A DNA stretch of 64,000 nt from Halorientalis pallida. Lineage in GTDB: Archaea; Halobacteriota; Halobacteria; Halobacteriales; Haloarculaceae. Location of the stretch: assembly GCF_004118325.1 (NCBI RefSeq), contig NZ_RDFA01000007.1:62001-126000 (forward strand). The letters are read 5' to 3'. The notes below the pieces were generated by a model. It had not been told where the DNA came from. It made no database searches and saw only the letters and a program-made list of their open reading frames with translations. A program made the position numbers and the translations under genes. Positions 1 to 6,596 of this stretch are shown piece after piece (the stretch's first letter is position 1; every line of letters begins with the position of its first letter).

Positions 1-2
1 TC

Positions 3-56
3 GCGCCCGCGGCCGTTCCCAGTCGTCCCAGCAGCCAGCCGAACGTGTCGAGGTAA
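3..56 (+). CDS. Possible 3' end of an upstream gene (partial)
   Basis: The frame starting at base 3 is open to a TAA at 54-56, four bases before the next ATG at 60. The sequence AGGTAACCGATG would then serve as both stop region and ribosome binding site of the next gene. Only 17 codons are visible, ending in Asn-Val-Ser-Arg, so no function can be given. A second frame is also open here, so this is a guess from the tight spacing. Confidence 0.3.
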   Translation, partial: APAAVPSRPSSQPNVSR

Positions 57-59
57 CCG

Positions 60-1013
60 ATGGGTGAGGACGAACACCCCGACGATCCGGTCGATCCCCA
101 CGGCCCGGGAGACGAGGACGAATCCGAGGCTTCATCGGACGACCAAACCGACGTTCCTGACCCTGCGGAGCGAGCCGGTCCCGATCCGATCTCTGTCGAC
201 GACGAGACGGGTAGCGAAGCGATGGATACCGACGACACCGACTCGGGCGATGAGGACGGCGAGGCGGTACTCGGTGGTCGAATCTCGGCGGCACAGCGGC
301 AACGGGCGGAGCGAGCACTGACCTGGATCCTAGCTATCGCCCTCGCGCTCTCGCTGGCCGGCGTCGTCTACGTCGCGCTCGTCCCGCCCCAGTCCGGGAG
401 CACCTTCTCCGAGTTCTACCTGCTCGGTCCGGACGGCAACGCGAGCGAGTACCCGACGACCCTCGCTCCCAATCAGACCGGGACCGTCGTCGTCGGGATC
501 TCGAATCACGAACGGAAGTCCGTCGAGTACCGGATGCGCGTGAGCTTGAACGGGACGCAGACGGCCGAACGGACCGTTAGCGTCGCCGACGGCGACACGC
601 GGGAGTTCCGGGTGAATCTGACAGCGCCGGCCGACCCCGGACGGTATCGGGTGCGGTTCCTGCTGTACAACGAGACGAGTGCAGATCCCTCCCTCCGCAC
701 TCGCCTGTGGATCCAGGTCCGAAACGAGAGCGTGGTTGGCAACGAGACGACACCCGGCAACGCGACTGCGCCGAACGGGTCGACAGACAACGCTACGACG
801 CCGACCGACCGGTCCGACACCTCGCCGACACCTTCGACACTGACACCGGACGGCACGACGGGGACGGTGACGCCGGGGGACTCCTCTGGAACGCAGACAG
901 CGGGTCCGAGTCAGGCCCCGACAGCGACGCGGACTGCCACGTCGACGCCACCGCCGGTTGACACGTCGACGCCGGACGGTTCCGCCAGTGTGACGACCGC
1001 TTCCAGCGGGTAG
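60..1013 (+). CDS. DUF1616 domain membrane protein
   Basis: A 317-residue protein of the haloarchaeal DUF1616 type, often found in glycan-synthesis loci, role unknown. Residues 1 to about 80 are a very acidic cytoplasmic tail. One membrane helix follows at about 86-108 (ALTWILAIALALSLAGVVY). An extracytoplasmic immunoglobulin-like domain covers about 115-225 and has several N-glycosylation sequons (NAS, NQT, NGT, NET). The last 90 residues are a Thr/Ser/Pro-rich stalk that looks O-glycosylated or wall-spanning. The ATG at 60 is the first in frame and has AGG upstream. The family call rests on the helix plus the 'FSEFYLLGPDGNASEYP' region, which matches DUF1616 C-terminal domains. It points away from the minus-strand glycosyltransferase genes that follow. 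Confidence 0.75.
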   Translation: MGEDEHPDDPVDPHGPGDEDESEASSDDQTDVPDPAERAGPDPISVDDETGSEAMDTDDTDSGDEDGEAVLGGRISAAQRQRAERALTWILAIALALSLAGVVYVALVPPQSGSTFSEFYLLGPDGNASEYPTTLAPNQTGTVVVGISNHERKSVEYRMRVSLNGTQTAERTVSVADGDTREFRVNLTAPADPGRYRVRFLLYNETSADPSLRTRLWIQVRNESVVGNETTPGNATAPNGSTDNATTPTDRSDTSPTPSTLTPDGTTGTVTPGDSSGTQTAGPSQAPTATRTATSTPPPVDTSTPDGSASVTTASSG

Positions 1014-1053
1014 CTCGGTCTCGTGTCGTCGAGCGGAAGGTACCCCCGGTGAC

Positions 1054-2022
1054 TCAGTCGTCGATCGCAGCCCGGTAGACGGCTTCCGTCTCTTTCGCAG
1101 ATTGCTCCCAGGTGAACGTCTGGGCGCGCTCGCGGGCTTCCGTCGCCAGCGTCCGGCGTGCCGGTTCGTCGTCGAGGAGCCGCTCGATTTCGGTCACGTG
1201 CGTATCGAGATCCGTCGGATCACAGAGCACTGCCGCGTCGCCGGCGACTTCGGGGACGGAGTAGACGTCCGACGTGACGATGGCGGTGCCGGCGGCCATG
1301 GCCTCCAGAACTGGGAGGCCGAACCCCTCGTGCCGCGTCGGGAAGTAGAACACGTCGGCGGCGTGATAGAGGTCGACGAGGTCCGACTCGGGGACGAACC
1401 CCGGCGTTTCGACGTTCGTTGCGGTCGCCGGGATGCGCTCGTTCCAGCCACCGCCGGCGACGACCATCCGAGCGTCGAGGCGCTGGGCTACTTCGATCAC
1501 GGCCTCGGGGTTCTTTCGCGGTGCCGCAAGGCTGACGTGGAGCACGAAGGGGTCGTCCGATTCGGTGTAGGGGCTCCGGTAGGTGTCGTCGACACCGTGG
1601 TGGACGACCGGGATCGGCGTCGCGTCGACGTGGCGTTCGAGGCGACTCCGGACGCTCTCGGAGATAGCGATGAGTGCATCGGCGCGCTCGAACAGCCACC
1701 GCTGGAGATAGTGATTGAGTTGGTACAACCGCGGGCGGACGGTGAGCGACGGATCGCCGGAGAAGTACAGGTCGTCCGTCGAGATGACCAGCGGCGTCTC
1801 CGAGCGGATGATCCGGATGAGTTTCGGGAACTCGAACTGGCGAATCGTCTCGCCCGTCAGGAAGTTGACCTCGAACAGGTGGACCACGTCGGCGTCGCGC
1901 CAGTCGTCGACGGCGATCACGTCCCGCTCGCCGAGGGCCGGTGCCAGTTCGCCCATGTACATGTGTTCGGATCCCCCAGCAGCGGTGAGGGTGAAAAAGT
2001 GGACGCGGATCGGATCGGTCAC
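1054..2022 (-). CDS. Glycosyltransferase family 4 (GT-B)
   Basis: A 322-residue GT4-type retaining transferase that would move a hexose from a nucleotide sugar to a lipid- or glycan-linked acceptor on the cytoplasmic face. The C-terminal Rossmann half has the family pattern: HVSLAAPRKNPEA at about 165-177, and the EX7E-type donor site HEGFGLPVLEAMAAG at about 233-247. No membrane segment is seen. The start at 2022 overlaps the stop of the upstream GT4 gene by 4 nt, so the two are translationally coupled. It is the last gene of a minus-strand operon beginning near 4121. Donor and acceptor cannot be read from sequence. Confidence 0.88.
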   Translation of the reverse strand: MTDPIRVHFFTLTAAGGSEHMYMGELAPALGERDVIAVDDWRDADVVHLFEVNFLTGETIRQFEFPKLIRIIRSETPLVISTDDLYFSGDPSLTVRPRLYQLNHYLQRWLFERADALIAISESVRSRLERHVDATPIPVVHHGVDDTYRSPYTESDDPFVLHVSLAAPRKNPEAVIEVAQRLDARMVVAGGGWNERIPATATNVETPGFVPESDLVDLYHAADVFYFPTRHEGFGLPVLEAMAAGTAIVTSDVYSVPEVAGDAAVLCDPTDLDTHVTEIERLLDDEPARRTLATEARERAQTFTWEQSAKETEAVYRAAIDD

Positions 2023-3308
2023 CGCCGGGCCACCTCCTCGTAGATGTCGTTGAAACGGGTTGCAATTCCACGCCAGGAGTACTCCGCAGCGCGGTCACGT
2101 GCTGCGTCGGCCATCGCTTCGCTGTCCGATGCCGACAACAGTTCGTCGATCCCGTCGACCAGACCCGACGGGTCGTTCGGTCGGACGACGTACCCCTGTT
2201 TCCCCTCGTCGACCAACCGTGATATACCGCCCACGTCGGTCGCGACGACGGGCGTACCGGCGGCCATCGCTTCGGTGACGGTCATCCCGAACCCTTCCTC
2301 TCGGGAGGGCAGGACGAACGCGTCGGCGGCGGCGTACAGTGCCGGGAGGTCCTCGCCGGGGACGAATCCGGGGAGCGACACGGCCTCGGCGACGCCGTTC
2401 TCCCGTGCAAGCTCTCGGATATCCGTAGTGTACTCCCCGTCGAGGTCGTCCTCGCCGGCGACGATCACTCGGAGGTCGTCGTAGCCCGCCTCGATCAACT
2501 GACTCGCCGCCCGGATGAGATCGTCGACGCCCTTTCGGGGCATGACGGTCCCGACGAACAACAGGGTCGGGCCGTCGCCGATACCGTAGCTGTCGCGGAT
2601 GGCCCGCGTTCGTGCGTCGTCGACGTCGCCGAACCGCTCGACGTCGACGCCGTTGGGGACGACCGACAGCCGGTCGCGAGACACGCCGCGATCAGCGAAC
2701 ACGTCGGCGATGTCGGGATTGAGGACCGTCGTGTGTGCGACCCTGTTCGCCAGGTAGGTGTCGGGCGAGACGAAATCGAGCACGGCTGGAGCGCCCAGCC
2801 CGCCGTCTTCCCCCTCGACCTCGCCACCGTCGGCGGCCGGGGCGGCCTGGCCCTGCTGGTCGTCGGCCAGTGCGTTCATCCGCAACTCGCCGAGGTGGGC
2901 CGTGTAGACAGTCTTCTCGCGCAAAGAGGGGGCGACGGTCACCAGCACGTTCGCCGCGAACGGGAGGTGGACGTGCACGATGTCCGGATCGAGTTCGCGG
3001 ACGCGCGAGAGTGCGACGCGGGCGAAGTTGGTCCGGTCACAGACGAGTCTGCCGAGTTTCATCGGTGACTCGACGGCTTCGTAGGGGACACGCTCCCAGG
3101 GTTCGTCGGCTCCGGTCCGGAGGTCGAACCGCTCGAACACGACGCCGTCGTGTTCGGCGCGTGCGTCGAGACCGCGCCACTTTCGCTCCAGTACTGTCAC
3201 GTCGTGATTTCGTGCCGTCTCACGGGCGACGTTCCAGATGACGTTCGGCACCGAGCCACGGCCGTCGTAGACCTTCTCGTGGCCGTCGTAGACGTGGACG
3301 ACGTTCAT
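2019..3308 (-). CDS. Glycosyltransferase family 4 (GT-B)
   Basis: A 429-residue GT4 enzyme. Recognisable elements are the VPNGVDVERF loop, the FVGTVMPRKGVDDLIRAA nucleotide-domain start, and the EX7E site REEGFGMTVTEAMAAGTPVV. The N-terminal acceptor domain contains 'DIVHVHLPFAANVL'. Residues about 152-175 are a Gln/Ala/Glu/Gly-rich insert that looks like a flexible loop peculiar to this protein. It overlaps the genes on both sides by 4 nt (ATGA type), so hydrolase-like, GT4 and GT4 form one operon. The paired GT4 enzymes probably add consecutive sugars; specificity is unknown. Confidence 0.9.
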   Translation of the reverse strand: MNVVHVYDGHEKVYDGRGSVPNVIWNVARETARNHDVTVLERKWRGLDARAEHDGVVFERFDLRTGADEPWERVPYEAVESPMKLGRLVCDRTNFARVALSRVRELDPDIVHVHLPFAANVLVTVAPSLREKTVYTAHLGELRMNALADDQQGQAAPAADGGEVEGEDGGLGAPAVLDFVSPDTYLANRVAHTTVLNPDIADVFADRGVSRDRLSVVPNGVDVERFGDVDDARTRAIRDSYGIGDGPTLLFVGTVMPRKGVDDLIRAASQLIEAGYDDLRVIVAGEDDLDGEYTTDIRELARENGVAEAVSLPGFVPGEDLPALYAAADAFVLPSREEGFGMTVTEAMAAGTPVVATDVGGISRLVDEGKQGYVVRPNDPSGLVDGIDELLSASDSEAMADAARDRAAEYSWRGIATRFNDIYEEVARR

Positions 3309-3847
3309 GCGTTCCCCCCGCCGGAAGCGCCTGTCCGTCGGTCACGCAGGCCCCAGTAGACGGTCACGAACGCGAGGAAACTCACCACGCCCGCCCCCTT
3401 GATGAAGCCGTAGGTGTTGTGTCCCGGTCGCGGGGCAGTCGTTCGCAGTGTGACGATCGGTCCCTCCCACCAGACCCCGAGCGGTCCCGCACCGAAGACG
3501 GTCCGGACGGGATACTGGAGTCCGATACCGGTCTCCACGAACGGGAACAACAGCGGGACCGGACCCCCGTCGACGAAGTCGAGGACGAGGTGGCTGGCGA
3601 TCAACGCGACGACGACTGGACTGATCGCCAGTCGACCGCGGTACCAGTACTCGGCTCCCAGCACGGCGAGTGAGATCGGGACGATCGTCACGAGCGAGTG
3701 GGTGAGTCCGGGTACTCCGAGGAACTTGTCGAAGTCACCGAGCAGGCCGAAGCCCCCGAGTGCGACCGCGGCCGGCGACTCGAACACTTCGGGCCACCAG
3801 ACGGCCGCGACCGTGATCGGCAGGAACAGATGGGTCAGAAAGTCCAT
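3305..3847 (-). CDS. YdjM/DUF457-like membrane metal-dependent hydrolase
   Basis: A 180-residue integral membrane protein with about five helices and the short hydrophilic motifs of the YdjM (LexA-binding, putative membrane metal-dependent hydrolase) family: FLTHLFLP at the N terminus, GDFDKFLG, THSLV, and HLVLDFVDGG, which supply His and Asp residues able to bind metal. The usual length for the family is 160-220 residues. No substrate is known for archaeal members. They often sit beside glycosyltransferases, as here, where it is translationally coupled to two GT4 genes. A paralogue lies at 5903-6517 on the same strand. Confidence 0.72.
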   Translation of the reverse strand: MDFLTHLFLPITVAAVWWPEVFESPAAVALGGFGLLGDFDKFLGVPGLTHSLVTIVPISLAVLGAEYWYRGRLAISPVVVALIASHLVLDFVDGGPVPLLFPFVETGIGLQYPVRTVFGAGPLGVWWEGPIVTLRTTAPRPGHNTYGFIKGAGVVSFLAFVTVYWGLRDRRTGASGGGNA

Positions 3848-3890
3848 ACTGGTCCCCCCGGCGTCTCGACCCCTTCCTGCATGTCCACGA

Positions 3891-4121
3891 TTACTCGTCG
3901 TTCAGGTAGCCGAGTGACTTCAGACGGTCTTTGACCTCGTCCTCGTCGACCTCCTCGAAGTCGTCGTCCTCGGTCTCCTGTTCGACCCGATAGAGCACTT
4001 CCTCCATCACGAACGATACGTACTCTTCGGGCGAGTCGAACTCGGTCCGAGGCAACCGATCCTCCACCCGTTCGACGATCCGGGCGGGGAGGTCGAGTTG
4101 CTGGGTCTGCTCCTGACTCAT
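3891..4121 (-). CDS. Small acidic protein with C-terminal LGYL motif
   Basis: A 76-residue protein beginning MSQEQTQQLDLPARIVERVEDR. A longer reading frame continues upstream to 4394, but the ATG at 4121 is preferred because a TATA-like box lies about 40 nt before it and the upstream extension is low in acidic residues. Helical segments cover about 14-50 and resemble a ribbon-helix-helix or dimerisation domain ('EEYVSFVMEEVLYRVEQE'). The tail ends VKDRLKSLGYLNDE. The same 'RL..LGY' ending closes the three short AlkP hydrolases in this window, so it may be a docking tail shared with them. Function unknown. It leads the minus-strand GT4 operon, with a 43-nt gap to the next gene. Confidence 0.7.
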   Translation of the reverse strand: MSQEQTQQLDLPARIVERVEDRLPRTEFDSPEEYVSFVMEEVLYRVEQETEDDDFEEVDEDEVKDRLKSLGYLNDE

Positions 4122-4156
4122 TGCTCTGAGTTCTCGTCGGAAATGAACTTTCAGCG

Positions 4157-4165
4157 CATATAATG
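4157..4165 (-). promoter_or_regulatory. Candidate TATA box for the 4121-1054 operon
   Basis: Reading the minus strand, CATTATATG lies about 36-44 nt before the ATG at 4121. This is the usual place for a haloarchaeal TATA element giving a short 5' leader, in a local AT-rich gap between divergent genes. Confidence 0.4.
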
Positions 4166-4378
4166 ATTTCTTTCCCGACAGTCTTTCCGAACCGAGTGCC
4201 GAGACTAACGGGTGCGAATCGCCGCCATCACTCCGTTCGACCGGACTGTACTGTCTGGTCGCTCTCACGGATTGCCGCATACTTGATGACCGGTTGTCGG
4301 ACGGTCTGTCATTGTCGTTCCTGTGGTAATTATCAGTCGGATCATAACTTACTTTAGCAACTATTGTGTTATAATTGA

Positions 4379-4558
4379 ATGACGAGGGTGACAACGGTGG
4401 GCCGATATCCGAAAGCGGTTAGAGCAGCTAGTATCAAATGTATCGACTGTAACGCGCCGGTAGTCGAAACCATCGAGCAGGCATACGTCTGTGCCGAATG
4501 CGGGGAATCGCCGATCCGTGCGCGTGTCGGGACCGACGGCGGCGAGGCTTCGGAGTAA
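4379..4558 (+). CDS. Small zinc-ribbon protein
   Basis: A 59-residue protein read directly from the sequence. It carries two CxxC knuckles, CIDC at residues 21-24 and CAEC at 38-41, separated by 13 residues: a compact zinc ribbon of the type common in haloarchaeal small proteins. The stop overlaps the ATG of the following GT2 gene (TAATG at 4556-4560), which implies coupled translation. Such haloarchaeal microproteins are known to act in regulation or as partners, but the partner here is not visible. Coupling to the glycosyltransferase suggests joint expression. Confidence 0.7.
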   Translation: MTRVTTVGRYPKAVRAASIKCIDCNAPVVETIEQAYVCAECGESPIRARVGTDGGEASE

Positions 4559-5826
4559 TGGCGACGGACTCGGACAGCGGGATCGACGGGTCCGGTCCCG
4601 CATCTGGGGTGGGCGAGTCTGTCAGTGGGTCACTCGACAACGGAACCCGTGTGGACCACTCCGGTGACGAGCTGTTGGTCCAGCGCGACAGCGACCAGGA
4701 GCCGAGCCTGACGATCGTCATGCCGACCCTCAACGAGGAAGAGGGGATCACGGAGTGTATGGAACGGGCGAAGACGGCCATCGCCGAACTCGGCGTGGTC
4801 GCGGAGATCATCGTCAGCGACAGTTCGACCGATCGCACGCCGGAGATCGCCCGCGACCTGGGTGCGATCGTGGTCGAACCGGACGAGGGCGGCTACGGCA
4901 ACGCGTACAAGTACGCGTTCGAGCGCGCCCGCGGCGAGTACGTCGCCATCGGCGACGCCGACACGACCTACGACTTCGAGGAGTTGCCCAAACTGGTCAA
5001 GCTCGCGAACCAGGACGACGTCGACATCGCCATGGGGAGCCGCCTCGACGGCGAGATCAAGTCCGGCGCGATGCCGCCGCTCCACCAGTACGTCGGCAAC
5101 CCGCTCCTGACGGCGTTCCTGAACACGTTCTACGACGCCGGTGTCAGCGACGCACACAGCGGTCTCCGCGTGCTGGACGCCGACGCGCTGGATCGGCTGG
5201 ATCTGGAGACGACCGGCATGGAGTTCGCCAGCGAGATGATCATGGACGCGGCCGCTAAGGACATGACCATCGCCGAGGAGCCGATCACCTACCACGAGCG
5301 CGAGGGCGAGGCGACCCTCGACAGCTTCCAGGACGGGTGGCGCCACGTCAAGTTCATGCTCGTGAACGCGCCGGGCTACCTGTTCTCGCTGCCGGCCGCG
5401 TCGCTCACAGTGTTGGGACTCTCGATCATGAGCCTGTCGCTGTTCGGCGCCCAACTCGGGAGCGTGAACTTCGGCACCCAGACGATGATCGGCGGGAGCC
5501 TGATCACGATCGTCGGCTATCAGGTGGGTAGTCTGGCGATGTTCAGCTCGATTGCGACGAACCCGATCCGCGAGCCGGCCGATCCGATCACCCACTGGAT
5601 CCGAAACCGGTTCAAACTCGAACACGGGGCCTCGCTAGGGGTCGTGCTGTTCGCCGTGGGTACGCTCGGATTGAGCTACGCTGCTGTCGCCTGGAGCATA
5701 GACGGGTACGCGTTCGTCCCGTCAGCCTCGGTGAACCTGCTGGCCTCGACCGTGACGCTGCTCGGGGTCCAGACCGTCTTCTGTTCCTTCTTCCTGAGCA
5801 TGCTCGCGACCGCCGAGGGACGCTAA
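4558..5826 (+). CDS. GT2 family glycosyltransferase with C-terminal membrane domain
   Basis: A 422-residue enzyme of the dolichol-phosphate sugar synthase type. The GT-A domain covers about 38-265: LTIVMPTLNEEEGI, the nucleotide-binding DSSTDRT, and the metal-binding DADTTYDF. 'SDAHSGLRV' and 'EFASEMIMDAA' are typical of polyprenyl-phosphate mannosyl/glucosyl transferases. Three to four helices follow from about 285. It most likely charges dolichol phosphate with a hexose for glycan assembly, or acts directly on a lipid-linked chain. The start at 4558 is chosen because it overlaps the stop of the zinc-ribbon gene; the upstream in-frame extension is the zinc-ribbon gene read in another frame. 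The N-terminal 35 residues are Ser/Asp/Gly-rich. Confidence 0.87.
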   Translation: MATDSDSGIDGSGPASGVGESVSGSLDNGTRVDHSGDELLVQRDSDQEPSLTIVMPTLNEEEGITECMERAKTAIAELGVVAEIIVSDSSTDRTPEIARDLGAIVVEPDEGGYGNAYKYAFERARGEYVAIGDADTTYDFEELPKLVKLANQDDVDIAMGSRLDGEIKSGAMPPLHQYVGNPLLTAFLNTFYDAGVSDAHSGLRVLDADALDRLDLETTGMEFASEMIMDAAAKDMTIAEEPITYHEREGEATLDSFQDGWRHVKFMLVNAPGYLFSLPAASLTVLGLSIMSLSLFGAQLGSVNFGTQTMIGGSLITIVGYQVGSLAMFSSIATNPIREPADPITHWIRNRFKLEHGASLGVVLFAVGTLGLSYAAVAWSIDGYAFVPSASVNLLASTVTLLGVQTVFCSFFLSMLATAEGR

Positions 5827-5902
5827 CATCCCGATTCGACGGCCGCGTTCGTTCTCACGGCAACCCGTTTCCTGAGCGCCAGTTCGACCTGTCGGTTTTG
5901 AC

Positions 5903-6517
5903 TTACGGTTCGCGCAGCCGATGGCGCACGAACCGGGCGGTGTCTGACAGACCGACCATCCCATCGAGGACCCACAGCACTGCTGCGAAGACGACGATCG
6001 CGAGGAAGATGGTCGCTTTCGGCACCGGTAGCGTCGGGCGAGCGAGGCCGATCGGCCGTTTGACGACGACCGGCCAGAACAGGAAGGCCGTGTCGACGTA
6101 GGGCAGCCCCCCGAACACCTCGCCGAACATATCGACGAGGAGGTGCGAGAGATAGCCGACTGCAAACGCACCACTCAGGTCGGTCCTGTCGACGCGACGT
6201 GCGAGCACGAACCCGGCGGTGAGGATCACCGCCGTGGTGAACAGTGAGTGGGCGAAGGTGCGACCGTATCCCAGCACACCGACCAAGGTCAAGGGCTTGT
6301 CTATCAGGTCCGGCCCGAGGCTCCCGACGAGAGCCGCGACGACTGTCGCCACCGTGAGCCGACGCCCGCGAACGCGTTGGAGGATTGAATAGAGAAGGTA
6401 GCCGGTCGCCAGGTGTTTGACCAGTGCCCAGGCCACGTTCTCGAACGTATAGGTGAAGAGGATGGCTCCGCTCGCCGACTGGGACAGCACCCACGACAGC
6501 TGATCGAGCGGTGGCAT
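5903..6517 (-). CDS. YdjM-like membrane metal-dependent hydrolase
   Basis: A 204-residue protein with about five membrane helices and the YdjM-family signature: KHLATGYLLY, LGPDLIDKP, RTFAHSLFTT and GYLSHLLVDMFGE, each bringing a His or Asp near the membrane face. The reaction has not been established for any archaeal member. It is the second such protein in the first 7 kb and is convergent with the GT2 gene. The stretch before it on the minus strand contains GTTTTTGTATCC, a weak promoter candidate. Confidence 0.72.
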   Translation of the reverse strand: MPPLDQLSWVLSQSASGAILFTYTFENVAWALVKHLATGYLLYSILQRVRGRRLTVATVVAALVGSLGPDLIDKPLTLVGVLGYGRTFAHSLFTTAVILTAGFVLARRVDRTDLSGAFAVGYLSHLLVDMFGEVFGGLPYVDTAFLFWPVVVKRPIGLARPTLPVPKATIFLAIVVFAAVLWVLDGMVGLSDTARFVRHRLREP

Positions 6518-6596
6518 CTCGACTAAGATTACTCTGCCACGGATACAAAAACGACCTGTGTCCCGAGAATCTCGCCCCCGGAACCGCGGAACAGAT

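Noticed and set aside
1102-2043. A 313-codon plus-strand frame opposite a GT4 gene
   Set aside because: Arg- and Val-rich shadow with no domain, whereas the minus strand has GT4 motifs.
3891-4394. The 167-codon version of the small LGYL protein
   Set aside because: The 91-residue extension lacks acidic bias and crosses the likely promoter; the ATG at 4121 is the natural start.
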